NCBI GenBank assembly: GCA_902702965.1
Contig: CACRXP010000067.1
Span: 1,013,378-1,077,377 of the forward strand
Length of the DNA stretch: 64,000 bases
Reading direction: 5' to 3'
DNA from: Spirometra erinaceieuropaei
Lineage: Eukaryota > Platyhelminthes > Cestoda > Diphyllobothriidea > Diphyllobothriidae
Of this stretch, positions 12,145 to 23,351 are shown one piece after another. A model generated the notes under the pieces. The model did no database searches. It was given only the letters and a program-made list of their open reading frames with translations, and was not told the origin of the DNA. Numbering within the stretch: the stretch's first letter is position 1; each line of letters opens with the position of its first letter. The position numbers were made by a program, and so were the translations under genes.

Positions 12145-12481
12145 CTTATTGGTAGAGGGACGCTCACCGATGGTTCTTACGGAACTCACTCGTTCCGCTG
12201 TGCCTTACGGGCTCTCTCTCTCGAGCCCAACCAGCAGCCTCACAGCGGCGCATGATACAGGCAGAATGGTATTACCAACAAAAAACAAGGGAGACTGGAA
12301 TGACCATTTCTGGCTTATTAGACGTCATCAGCCAGTCATAACCAAGTCCGAAGTGTGGAACACCTGGGGCTCGATCCCGCGACCTGTTGGTTAGAAGTCC
12401 AACGACTCGAACCACTGAGCCATGGGCTCGATGTCCTGTCGGTTGCAATCGAGCATATAAAATAGTAGAGGGGTGCTCACT
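12145..12481 (-). mobile_element. tRNA-derived SINE, minus strand
   Basis: Reading the minus strand gives the leader, then the tRNA-like head (about 12360-12430) with GGCTCAGTGGTTCGAG and the B-box region GGGATCGAGCCCC, then the tail CCAGTCTCCCTTG. A leader copy (GGTGAGCGTCCCTCTACC, 12150-12170) lies beyond the tail, so leader sequence flanks both ends of the unit, as in the tandem copy at 22850-23240. Confidence 0.78.
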
Positions 12482-12895
12482 GATGAGGGGTAGTTCTCTA
12501 CCTTTGCGCTAAAGTTGGCAAAATTACTGGCAGTAACACGTCAGAAGGTCATTACCGCCAAGGACAATGAAGACTGGAATGGTCATTTCTGGCTTATTAG
12601 CCGTCGTCGTACCATTGTACACTCCCGACCGTAACTTAAAAGACAACCAGCCCGTGGCTCAGTGGTTAGAGGCGTTGGACTTCTAACTATCCGGTGGCGA
12701 GTTCGAGACCCAGGTGTTCCACACTTGGGGGTTGCGTATGACTAACTGACGACGGCTAATAAGCCAGAAATGATCATTCCAGCCTCCCGTGTCTTTGTCG
12801 GTAATAACATTCTGGCGTCTTATTTTCAGAAACTTTGCCACCTTTAGCGCAAATAAAGGGAATTATCCCTCATCCACCTGTAGTGACATTTGAGT
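12482..12895. mobile_element. inverted SINE pair inside a 65-bp inverted repeat
   Basis: GATGAGGGGTAGTTCTCTAC... at 12482 is mirrored by ...GGGAATTATCCCTCATC ending near 12890. The outer arms of about 65 bp share GCGCTAAAG. Inside is a short minus-strand SINE tail (12550-12610), then a plus-strand head (12650-12725) with GGCTCAGTGGTTAGAGGCG and GAGTTCGAGACC, then its tail. A transcript could fold into a long hairpin. Confidence 0.75.
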
Positions 12896-13114
12896 CCATT
12901 TTGTTTTACTCTGTAACAATACGCATTTTAAACGAACTTGACACAACTTTAAATGAGACATAGAACAAGCACGTGCATTTTTACATGCCGGTGACTTCGT
13001 TCTTATTTTCTAGTTTGTAACTGCTGGGATACTGCTATCTTTGATTCTTGGATAGCCTACTTACTGTTTACTTTCGGAATTTCTATCTATCACACGACCC
13101 TCGCAATTTAACCA

Positions 13115-15390
13115 ACCGATCATGCATTCTGTTGTTCATTATATTTGAACTACTGGACCACCCGCGTTTAGCCGCCCACGTCGTTTAGTCGCCGATAAGT
13201 TAGCCATAGCCAAGGCTGAATTCAGTCACATGATGGAGCTAGGCATAGTCAGGCCTTCCACTAGTCCATGGGCTGCACCTGTACAAGTGGTGTGCAAAAA
13301 GTCTCTCGTTGAATGGCGCCCATGCGGGGATTATCGACGGTTAAACACCTGCACTGTGCCTGACAAGTATCCACTTCCTCATCTCCACGACTTTTCATCT
13401 AGCCTAGCCGGAGCAACAACATTTTCCAAGATTGACTTAGTCAAAGCTTTCCATCAGATACCCGTTGCTCCAGAAGACGTTCCCAAAACGGCGATTACAA
13501 CACCGTTTGGCCTGTTCGAGTTTGTCAGGATGCCTTTTCGACTACGCAACTCCGCTCAAACTTTTCGGCGTTTCATCAACGATGCCCTCCGCGATCTACC
13601 TTTCGTTTTTGTCTATGTCGACGATGTTCTGGCAGCAACTTCCAGTGAACACGAACACCTACAACATTTACGTCTCATTCTTTAACGACTAAGTCAGTTT
13701 GGAGTTTTCATTAATGTTTCTAAATGCGTTTTTGGTGTACAATTGCAGTTTTTCCTAGGACATCGCGTAGATACTACTGGTTATCATCCATAGATGTCAA
13801 AGGTTCGCCTATTCGCGATTTCCCTACTCCCGCTTCTTTTCAGCAACTGCGCCGTTTTATAGGCCTTGTCAATTTCAATCGACATTTTATCCCTCATTGT
13901 GCTCAATTACTGCTACCACTTACTAACTTTTTATGCGGGAACAACCGCGAGTTTTCTTTTCCTGACACAGCTGTAGAGGTCTTCAATCATGCCAGGAAGG
14001 CTCTTGCGGATACAACTGTCCTTGTTCACCCTATAACTGATGCCCCACTTTCCATTGTGGCCGACGCCTCCAATTTTGCTATAGGTACTGCCCTTCAGCA
14101 ACAGACGCCCACTGGCACCCAACCCATGGCTATCTACTCTGCCAAATTGGCACCCCCACAAACTCGCTATAGCACTTTTGGTAAAGGACTTCTTGCAATT
14201 TATTTAGCCCTTAAGCATTTTCGTAATGATATTAAGGGCCGAGATTTTTGTATTTATGCTGACCACGAGCCTCTTACTTATGCCCTTTCTACTTCTGACA
14301 AATATTCACCCCGCGAGGCCAGCCATCTCGATCTTATTCCTCAGTATACCACCGACATTCGATTTCTTAAAGGCCTTTATAATCAAGTTGCTGACTGTCT
14401 TTCCCGGTCTGGCACTAATGCCATCACCCGCTCTTCCATCGAATTGGAGCGCATGGCAGAACTGCAAAACCAGCCGACTTTCACTGAGAGCCTTCAACAC
14501 ACTGGTCTTCAGCTCGAGGCCATCCCTCTTTCCACCACCCCCAGTACAATCTTGTGCGACGTATCGCTCGGTGCCTCCTGAGCCGTAGTGCCAAGCGAGA
14601 TGAGACGAGATGTATCTGCCGCGTTGCACAATCTTGCTCACCATGACCTCCGCACTACGCAGCGCCCCGTTTGTTTGGCCAAGCATGTACACTGATATCC
14701 GCCAGTGGACCCGTTATGTTCGGCCTGTCAGAAAGCCAAAGTCGGACGGCACAACAAAACCCTCATTGGCACTTTTCTTGCACGCGACACAGGTTTTGCA
14801 CATGTTCATATCGATCTAGTAGGTCCTTTTCCAACATCTCGTGGTCGCAACTATTTACTTATCGCGACTGACCGATTTACTCGTTGGCCCATTGCAACTC
14901 CCATACCTGACATAACTGCAGATTCCGTTACTCATGCCTTTTTGTAACATTAGATCTCTCATTATGGCGTCCCCTCAATTATTACCACCGATCGAGGCCA
15001 ACAATTCGAGTCTAGTCTTTCTAACAGCCTTTCCGACCTCCTCGGATGTTCTTGTATACGCACGACAGCATACCACCAATCATCCAACGGCTTAGTCGAG
15101 CGTTTCTATCGGCAACTCAAAGCCTCCCTCCGAGCTCATGGCAACCCTTCGCAGTGGAGCGAGCATCTGCCTTTGGTCATGCTCGGTATCCGTACCGCAC
15201 TTAAGCCCGACTTGGAGTGTTCCGCTGCCGAACTTGTCTACGGTACCACCCTACGGATTCCCGGGCATTTTTTCGGGCACTCTCAAAGCTCAGGCGACTT
15301 GGCTCCCAGCGATTATGTGCAAAGATTGCGCCAAGCCATGACTCATCTTCGAACCACTCCTCCACGTTATCCAACAAGTAAGTCCTAAAA
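13115..15390 (+). pseudogene. pol: Ty3/Gypsy retrotransposon pol (RT, RNase H, integrase), decayed
   Basis: The reverse transcriptase begins near 13149 with T-T-G-P-P-A-F, continues to F-S-K-I-D-L (about 13423) and reaches the catalytic Y-V-D-D (about 13612). An in-frame stop lies at 13683, and a frameshift near 13790 leads into the frame 13724-14581. That frame carries the RT connection, then RNase H with V-A-D-A-S and Y-A-D-H-E-P-L-T. The integrase continues to about 15390 after a stop at 14579 and another frameshift near 14700. It contains H-I-D-L-V-G-P, T-D-R-G-Q-Q-F-E and N-G-L-V-E-R-F, the D, D, E triad. Extra stops lie at 14945 and 14951. I found no gag, protease or LTR, so this is an internal relic. 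Confidence 0.92.
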
Positions 15391-15445
15391 ATGTACTGAA
15401 AGATCAATGGGGGTATAGGAAACCCTGTTTGTGATTAACCGGGGT

Positions 15446-15650
15446 TAAGGGTGCTCACCGATTGAGTTACAAGATCTACTCGTTTCTAAGCACAACAGGA
15501 CGCGTGAGTTCCGTAAGGCGATCGGTGAGCGTCCTCTACCATAGCTAGCATTCCCGATTGTAACCGACGGGGCAACGAGCCCCTGGCTCAGTGGCTAGAT
15601 CGTTGAACTCCTAACCTACAGAACGCGTGCTGGAGCGCCGTGGGTCGCAA
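15446..15650 (+). mobile_element. SINE leader and tRNA-like head (5' part, split copy)
   Basis: The leader, with GCGTGAGTTCCGTAAGGCGA and GGTGAGCGTCCTCTACCAT, is followed by a decayed tRNA-like head with CTGGCTCAGTGGCTAGA near 15590. The matching tail is displaced to 15964-16098. Confidence 0.68.
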
Positions 15651-15729
15651 AACCTCGGCGGTAGAAGATGTAGTAATTTACGCAATACTCCATTTCCTAC
15701 TCGCATTAGTGGATGTCGTCGCAGCTGCA

Positions 15730-15963
15730 TTAGAATTCCTTTCTGCTGGTCTCATCAGTAGTATGAGTGCTATTAGCTATTGAAGACACTGTAGTCATAA
15801 TCACAGCGGCGGTATTACTGGTATAATTAGTAGTAGTGCTAGTAAGCGTATCCCTCCACGTAGTAGTAATAATTACAGTAGTAGTACTATTCGTAATAGC
15901 TGAGGTAGCGGCTACGGTGGTAGTATTAGCGACATCAGGATTAATACTTGCCGTAATACTAGT
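15730..15963. repeat. AGT/GTA-rich degenerate microsatellite splitting a SINE
   Basis: Trinucleotides of the AGT/ACT class dominate (for example GTAGTAGTACTATTCG near 15880) with many interruptions. The tract separates a SINE head from its own tail, so it grew or was inserted inside the SINE. The minus frame through it is Thr- and Ser-rich for that reason alone. Confidence 0.7.
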
Positions 15964-16098
15964 AATAGTCGAGCTCGAGCCTCCAGGGTTGCATACCTCG
16001 GGGTTGAGTATGCCTGATTGATGACGGAAACAAGCCATAAAATGACCCTTTTCTGTCTCTTTTGTCCTCGTCGGTAGTCGTTTTCCGCAGTTATTATT
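15964..16098 (+). mobile_element. SINE tail (3' part, split copy)
   Basis: GAGCTCGAGCCTCCAGGGTT and GGGGTTGAGTATGCCTGATT lead into a decayed GACGGAAACAAGCCATAAAATG and the TGTCCTCGTCGGTAGT end. This corresponds to the region from the B-box to the 3' end of the SINE. Confidence 0.65.
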
Positions 16099-16985
16099 AA
16101 GTAGGTCTGCAAGGTTCAATTTTTTTATTTTGGTTATACGTGATAAAAACTGGACGAAATTTCGTTCCGGCTTGACATAGGATCATGCAAAACACTTTTA
16201 GTACACTACAAACTGTCCTTTTTGGGACATGTAAGTATTTCTTATAGTCATATAGAGATATATTTTAGTCGTGTTGTGTATCTTTGGAACCTTATCAACC
16301 GCCCTGCAAACCGCCTAATCCTGTTCGATCACCGCCGCAGCCATCACATAACAACCCCATGAGTACGAGAAGCGTTGCCCGACGCCTCACGGTGAACTCA
16401 CTAAAAGACCAACTTCCGCATGATCAGGTGACATTTAAGAACTGCACTGTATAACCGTGATACATTTCAGAATTTTCAACGGCCGAACCGGCTTAGAAGT
16501 CCCGCTTGACTCGATCCGGCGTTGCAAACAGGGCTTTTGACATCCAAGCAAACAGTTGGGATTGTTTGTGTTCATCCGTCTTAGGGCTCCCTTATGGAGT
16601 TTTGCGGACATACCAGCTTCAACTACTATGGTTATTACTTCCGGAATGCCCTGGATACAAAGGTGGATCAATTTGAGTCCGTGTACTGTGTGCAGGTTCG
16701 CGCATGAGTTGCGTTGGACGCAAAAAAGAGTCAGGCCTGTTGTGTGCACGTCACGTCGCATCACTGGTGGGCTGACAGACTCGGACAGTCGACTGACCAG
16801 TCGGAGAGGGAGGACAGATTGAGGCCAACACTGGGGAACCCACTCCATGACGAATCCGCAGACTCCTCTCTAGTAACAAATATGCTGCGCTAAGAGTCCC
16901 CCACAGGACTAAGAGCCAGGCTCCAATGACCCCTTCGTCATATGGCCGCCATGTCGCTGCCAAGCATGGGAGACCTAAACCGTCT
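16099..16985. other. no recognisable feature
   Basis: A 137-codon minus frame (16435-16848) is open but shows no domain I recognise. Confidence 0.4.
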
Positions 16986-16989
16986 TGAC

Positions 16990-17195
16990 TGCAGCCTGGC
17001 ACGTGCGTGGCTCGCGTAGACGGACTGTTCAGCCTTGGCAGCCTGTTCAGGTTTGTTAGTCACTGTGCCCTGGTCCACCTCCAGTCGTCTTGACACCGTA
17101 TTGACGTCGAAGAAATGTGAATGATGGAGGGGAGAGTGTAGAAGATGCTTCACAATTTTGCCCAACATCAGTTTCAACAAAACTTGCCACGTACT
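16990..17195 (-). repeat. RG-related dispersed repeat, diverged copy
   Basis: GAATGATGGAGGGGAGAGTG with the flanking GTGCGTGGCTCGCGTAGACG matches 17944-18110. The GATGGAGGGGAG core also matches the reversed RG copy at 36240-36385. Confidence 0.5.
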
Positions 17196-17199
17196 TAAC

Positions 17200-17943
17200 T
17201 CCCTCCCCTCTATTTACCAGCAGTAAGAACAGCCAACGCCCGAAGGCTGCAGTGATGACTTTAACCGCGACTACTTCACTCACGCCTTCTATTCCTTCAG
17301 CAATCGGGTGTAAAGACTATGTCAGAGCCGCTGGAGATTGTCGTGGACGCATAAGCTGACCCGGGGAAGCTTAAGCTCACCCGTATCATATAAGTTCTCA
17401 CCCTTACAAGCACAAGAATCTGACGCTGAATGGTGTTTTCAACTCACGCATCGAACAGGGTTGCTGCAGAGGGTCGCAGTGAGCGGGAATCGTCACGGTC
17501 TGACCCTTAGCCATCCGAAAGACGGAATTATAGCCTCGAGTTATAGCTTTTCGGGCTAATGTTTTTACTGCGTCAGTTTCACTTTTTATATAACGCGGCA
17601 GCGCAACCCCTTTTGAGGTTCCTGTTTTGCTACACGCGACGTATTTCTCTACCTTACTAGTTGTATTTTCGGTCAACTAATTGCTCTGCGTGGCATCAGT
17701 GTTCAGTGGCTACAACAGTGCCACATCACTTTCCGAGGAAAAATGCCTCAAAGGACGGCAGTGTGTGTGTCTATACCGTTTCCTGAATAGCATTGCTAAT
17801 GAACAGGGCAAGATACTATTGTCTATTTGTAAGTAATATATGGCTACCAGCTGACGAAGTAGCTCGAGATTCGTGGTCAGTTCAGTACAGCCTTCCTAAG
17901 GTGGCTTTTATGGCTCCCTCACGCGCGTGAGATCTGACCACGT
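17200..17943. other. no recognisable feature
   Basis: Short frames only. No RNA gene or transposon end was noticed. Confidence 0.4.
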
Positions 17944-18110
17944 GTGTGCCACGCGTAGAGGGACCAATTGAGCCTACGGGGCCATCTTCGGTCGTTTTAA
18001 TTTTGTCTGGCCACCCGACCCAAACGAATGATGAAGGGGAGAGTGAAGCGAATGTTGAGCAAGTTCGCCATCAGAATTCACGCAAAGGTCACTCCTCTGC
18101 GTCCACCTTG
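17944..18110 (-). repeat. RG-related dispersed repeat, diverged copy
   Basis: GTGTGCCACGCGTAGAGGGA and GAATGATGAAGGGGAGAGTG align with 16990-17195 in the same order and spacing. Confidence 0.5.
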
Positions 18111-18240
18111 CCGTGGACCACGGGGTGGACAGGGTGGTGGATGAAGTGTCAACATTCACGTTGGAAACTCTCTTACAGGAACTTCACTGGGCAAAATTTG
18201 TTTTCGGTAGGAACTTCTGAGTAGTTTACTTATTTTAAGT

Positions 18241-18707
18241 ACAGTAGGTGGGCTAACTCATGAAATGACAACCACATTGGTAAATGCAGAGACGTGAGGT
18301 TTTGTGAACGGCCATTTCACGGTATTAAAAACTCTCATAATTATAAACTTTTTAAAACCGAATTATGTTCGTCCTTTGAGCTTAAAATTGAAAGAAGACG
18401 TAATTTCCTACCGAATGAGCAAAAATGAATATTTTTATGCATGCTTTTCATAAAATATAATTAGACCTTTAGGAGCATCGGAAATCAGTGAGAAAAATGC
18501 ATGTTACATACATAAGTAATCCTTTTTACAGTTTTTGCATGCAGCCGGATGGAGTTTCCTCCGAAAGCTGGCATCCTGAGGTAACTGAAATATTATAGAA
18601 TTATGTTGTAGACTGACTAGTTTTACAACTCTACTTAACTAATATTTTCGAAACAAAAACGCATGTCGGAATTTCAGTTGATAGTTCATGAGTTAGCCTG
18701 CCTACTG
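18241..18707. mobile_element. palindromic MITE, type beta, left arm mostly deleted
   Basis: The left end ACAGTAGGTGGGCTAACTCA is followed by only about 100 bp before central and right-arm sequence begins. The right end is TTCATGAGTTAGCCTGCCTACTG. The right arm matches that at 7315-8321 (GAAGACGTAATTTCCTACCG near 18391). Confidence 0.82.
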
Positions 18708-20242
18708 AAAGCTCAGCACCTTTAAAGTCCGCCAATTATGATGACTAGACTGAGAAAACAAGGATATTCTTCTCAGTCTTTATGAAAAATGACGCACAGT
18801 ACTCATACGTTCGGTCCTTTAACCGCGTGTTACTGTCGAATTCCCGTCAGGCCTATAAATGTAGGCAGCAAAGTACAGATCACAAAATGAGGTCATGCAC
18901 AGCTGAAAGCCATTTAAATTGAATAAATCAAGAGGTGGTGGTTGAGCAACCTCGTAAATCTGACGTTATTGCTGCTAGAACCTGCAGGCACGCCGCACAG
19001 TATTCGACGGCAACTGGACTCGCTTCCTGCGTCCCTTGATGACCTTGAGAGACCTCAAAGACCAACCTTGAATTGGTTTCAGGTCAACGCTAATCACAAT
19101 TCCTGCCGTAACCGGACCCGAACTTGGGCCCATTCGTGTCTCCAGTCCTAAACGTAACCAATGAGGGCAGAAGATGAGCCCTTTTGCGCGGTTGGGTGTC
19201 AGTCAGTCAGCAAGCCTACAACAAACTATGTATTTTGCTGCTATGCCGTTTCTGATCTCGCTCTCTCCGCCTCTGAATGTGTACTCGTTGTACATTCAAT
19301 TCATACGGGGGCAGGGACCAGCGAACACGAGAGGAAACGCGAGGATGCTGATTCAGTCCTTTCTGGCGACGGCCTCCGTCTGTGACCCACGAGAGACGGG
19401 GGCTTTCTGCCGCGTCACACATCGCACGTGACGGCTTGACGGCTGACTTTGGTGGAAATGAGGGGACGGGGCTGATACGGCCGCGTGACCATCGCTCATC
19501 CGATATTTTCAGTTAATGTCGCAACTTCACATCTTTACGAACCGTCTCTAACCAGTCAAAAATTAGCCCAAATCCGCCAACCAAAATAAACGGTCTTTAG
19601 TTAGGCGGAAACAGAAGGAAATATTGACGTTAATAGTACATCGATTAGAAATGACAGTTTTTGGGAAGAACGGAAACCATACTGGTAGCACAGGTATTAG
19701 CTAAAGGCCCATAGACACGTGTTTTGCCAATATTCTGCCGCTGCGGGGATTGAGCTCATCAGTGGGTCCCAAAATAAGGAGGAAAGCACTGGAAGTTCAA
19801 GCGTTCTTGTCAAATTAGTAACCTAAATTCTTAGAAGTGTGTCGAAAGTGCCCATTCACGCACAGGAATAAATAATGAAGCACAAACAAGGCAACGTTTA
19901 GCGAATTTTGTTGGTTAATTCTCGGGACAAATAGCTCTTAGGAATCAATGTAATATGCGATATGACAGCCGACCATATGTCAGACATTTGATTATTTGTG
20001 TCCGAGAATCTTGTGATTTTTTCGTTCTTTTTCACAGTTTAATATGCGGTTGACTACAGCGAGGAGGTCGTTTGAATTCGGAGAGGGGGATGCTGCAGGG
20101 AAAAACGGTAAAATTGACTTATATGGCCTCCTGAACAGGACATGGGAATAGGAATGTCCCGCCCGGAAAGAGCAAAATATTCCCGTGTCCTAACCCCAAT
20201 CATAACCCTAATATAAAAATAAACGGGTGCCCTTATCACGAT
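18708..20242. other. no recognisable feature
   Basis: Several short overlapping frames occur near 19160-19440 with no domain. No repeat was matched inside the window. Confidence 0.4.
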
Positions 20243-20956
20243 CCGTTTTCGATTGGCTTATAAATTCAAGCACATTTTGTAGAAAACATGCACAAAATAT
20301 GCTTTTTTATATAGGTGGTAGAAAAGTGTGTATTTGGGTCTCGAAAAAGTCTTCCAATTCTCGAACAGTTTTGAACCAGGTCAGCCGTTGCATAAGCTTT
20401 TGGTGATTTCGGTCTACAAGATGTATACTTTCGGCGTAAGGAAACCCACATATTCCTTTATTTCTGTAAGAAGGCACTATGTAAAGTTCATAAAGTTTTG
20501 TGTACTTTATAAGAAGCATTGGTAGGAGGACAGGTATGATGCTGTCGGAATGGACATCGCACGGTCTCAAAAAATCTCACAAATAGAAAGTTTTTGAAGC
20601 CGGAAGATACTCTTTGTTGAGTGTGAAATGTGAAGATGACATTGTCTGCTACCAAATAACTAAAAGAAAGCATATTTTATGCGTGGTTTTTATAAAATAT
20701 ATTTTGGTTTATAAAGGCATCGAAAATCAATGTGAAAAGCCATACTGCTTAAGTTGTCAGCTTTTCATCGAGTGCGGTTTTTATAGGAGGTCGTGAAGGA
20801 AGGCATTCAAAAGCCAGCATTCTGCTGAGTCCGAACTATTATAAGATTATGTCGCATCCCATTCACTACTAAAACCCGGCCTAAGTAATCCTTCCTAATC
20901 GAAAACGTGTTTCACAATTTCGGTTAACATTTCATGAGATCGGTCACTCACTGTGC
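20243..20956. mobile_element. palindromic MITE, type alpha, 5'-truncated
   Basis: It starts inside the left arm at TTTTCGATTGGCTTATAAAT and runs through the centre to a complete right end, CATTTCATGAGATCGGTCACTCACTG. The outer left arm, including its terminus, is missing. Confidence 0.8.
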
Positions 20957-21799
20957 ATACTACCTAGATGGAGTATATTATTTTTGAGTTAGCAAAATTG
21001 TGACCAAACGTATGGTTATCTCAAAGAAAGAATGTTTTGGGGGGTTAAGATTTTCGTCGGGAATGTACCTTGTCAAGTCGTGTGATGTTTTGGACGTGGT
21101 GTTTAAATGCTGCAAGGGTGACGAAAGGCACTTCCTGTGTCCTTTCTTTGGCGCGATATCTCACAACCTACGGAGTTAAAACGGAAGAATAAAAGTTACA
21201 TGGTGAATATGCGAAAGTCGCCCATTAATCATAACGATGTCAGACGCACAAATCCACGTTCAAATTAAAACGTGGGCCAAGTTTTTAGTGCATGCAATGA
21301 CTGGCGCCACAGCAACGTACCTTGATGAACGCCTCAAAGGTTTTCCCGAGGTACTATAAAATGGTTTAGTAACAGGGATTCTTGTCTCACCAAGAGAAAA
21401 TTCTGTAAAGTATTACATAAAATTGTCTTGGGGCTAGATCTGACGACGCCAATTATAGAAGGATGTAAGCTTGCAGCCGATGAAAGGGGAGTGTAATACA
21501 ACTTCCATAGTAGACCCGAGGAATCAAAACCATTCTTGTCCAGAGGCTCACAATCCAGTCTTGTCGCCTGCAAAACAAGATCTGAGATTTGAAGTGCGAC
21601 CCAGCCCCCTGTGAGGAAGTGACCTCCACACACACACTTGAGCTGCGGGACTCCGTTTTTTAACCAATCACCTGGCGCAGGACAGGACGACTACTGGGAA
21701 AAATGATCAACGAGGTACTGACTGCAGGCTGAGAGATTGAATGGTAGGAATGACTTATGTGACCCGCGAAACAGGGCACGGAAATTCTGGGTGACCTTG
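20957..21799. other. no recognisable feature
   Basis: A CA run of about ten bases lies near 21628. No gene or shared repeat was identified. Confidence 0.4.
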
Positions 21800-22280
21800 A
21801 GTCATCGGGCCTCGACCACACGACAGTCCGACCATCGTTGCCGACGATGTCCACCGTGGGCCACACAGCAAGGTCCAGCAGGCACGGTGACTTGCGCGTG
21901 AATTAGATTATAATGAAAGTAGACTTTCACAGCGCCTACCGCACTCTCTCCTCTTCCCCCACCTGGATCCGGTGTCAAGAAAGAGTCAAGAAGGCCGGAG
22001 GTGGCGGAGGGCTTAGGTGAATGGCGAGGCCGAGCCCTCACCTTGGCGCTCCACCCCACACTCCCTGGTCCACACAGCAAATGACCAGGTTTCGACCAAC
22101 AACAACAACAATGAGGGGCGCAGGGCTCCCAGTGTGCGCGGCGTCTGCTGACAAGCGGGTCTACCACCACAACCCAAAATATTGGTATTTGTTATGGTGC
22201 GCAAATCCGATAACGCCTGACATAACGCGATATGACCCGCGTGTTGGTCAAGCGCATCTACCACGTAGTCCGTTTGGAGG
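21800..22280 (+). repeat. RG dispersed repeat, near-complete copy
   Basis: It aligns over most of its length with 57225-57690: a CCGACGATGTCCACCGT-type start, then CACGGTGACTTGCG, CCACCTGGATCCGGTGTCAAG, GGCGCTCCACCCCACACTCC, ACACAGCAAATGACCAGGTT and CGCATCTACCACG at the end. Shorter copies lie at 6430, 16990, 17944, 36240, 51585 and 52985. No tRNA or 5S head and no long frame conserved between copies was seen, so its class is unknown. Confidence 0.75.
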
Positions 22281-22630
22281 GTACAAGCATTGGACATGAG
22301 CATGATGACTGTCGACAACATGTATATACCGGTCCCAAGAATTTATTACCGTCAAATCACTGTGAGCTTTCTCGTAACGGTGGCGTCCGTCGAGTTTCCT
22401 GTCGTCATTGAAAGTTGCGTTTTCAGTGTTGTCAATTGATTACCCAAACGGATAGGCGCCACAGTATTCCTCCATCAAAACATCGAAGATGAAGCAGTTC
22501 TTGAAAGCGTTTGAGTAACTAGTAGATATTCAGACATCTTATACAACTGACGGTGTATTTTGAACTTATGGATTCATGCAAAAAGAAAATCAATCATCAA
22601 AAAAATGAAATTCCACAACAAATTATTGCG

Positions 22631-23261
22631 ATAAATATGCCTAGAATGATATTACCGACAAAGACAAGGGAGACTGGAATGGCCATTTCTGGCTTATTAG
22701 CCGTCGTCAGCCAGCCAGCTCGGGTGTTCCACACTTCGAGCTTGGGTATGGCTGGCTGACGACGGCTAATAAGCCAGAAATGGCCATTCCAGTCTCCCTT
22801 GTCTTTGTCGGTAATATCATTCTGCCTATATATCATGCGCCGCTGTGCGGCTGCTGGTTGGGCTCGAGAGAGAGCCCTTAAGGCAAAACGGAACGAGTGA
22901 GTTCCGTATGAACGATCGGTGAGCGCCCCCTACCATTGTATATTCCCGATCGAAAACCGACAGGGCAACGGGCTCGTGGCCCGGTGAGTACAGTCGTTGA
23001 CTTCTAAACCAACAGGTCGCGAGTTCGAGGCTCGGGTGTTCCACACTTCGGGCTTGGGTATGGCTGGCTGACGACGGCTAATAAGCCAGAAATGGCCATT
23101 CCAGTCTCCCTTGTCTTTGTCGGTAATATCATTCTGCCTATATATCATGCGCCGCTGTGCGGCTGCTGGTTGGGCTCGAGAGAGAGCCCTTAAGGCAAAA
23201 CGGAACGAGTGAGTTCCGTATCCACGATCGGTGAGCGCCCCCTAACATCATAAATATGCCT
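22631..23261 (+). mobile_element. composite tRNA-derived SINE with 12-bp target duplication
   Basis: ATAAATATGCCT at 22631-22642 and again at 23250-23261 brackets the element. It opens with a reversed tail (22644-22716), then a plus-strand tail that can pair with it, then a full plus-strand unit. The leader recurs after 312 bp (CTGCTGGTTG at 22851 and 23163), so it is partly a tandem dimer. The tRNA-like head is at about 22967-23040, with CGTGGCCCGGTGAG and GCGAGTTCGAGGC. Hairpins GCCGC/GCGGC, GGGCTC/GAGCCC and GGAAC/GTTCC are intact in both leader copies. Both termini equal those of 2166-2739. Confidence 0.88.
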
Positions 23262-23351
23262 CTTATTAGCTGATAAACATCCTCTAAGAAATTGTCGCTT
23301 GGGTGTTTTGTTAATTAATCATCTGATGGTGGACAAGTTGGAACATTTTGC

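Noticed and set aside
13115..15390. Intact retrovirus-like element
   Set aside because: No gag, protease, envelope frame or LTR was found, and stops and frameshifts break pol; it is a retrotransposon relic.
22837..23261. Regularly spaced repeats as a CRISPR array
   Set aside because: Two 312-bp units with tRNA promoter boxes and a target duplication are a tandem SINE; no short repeat/spacer pattern exists anywhere in the window.
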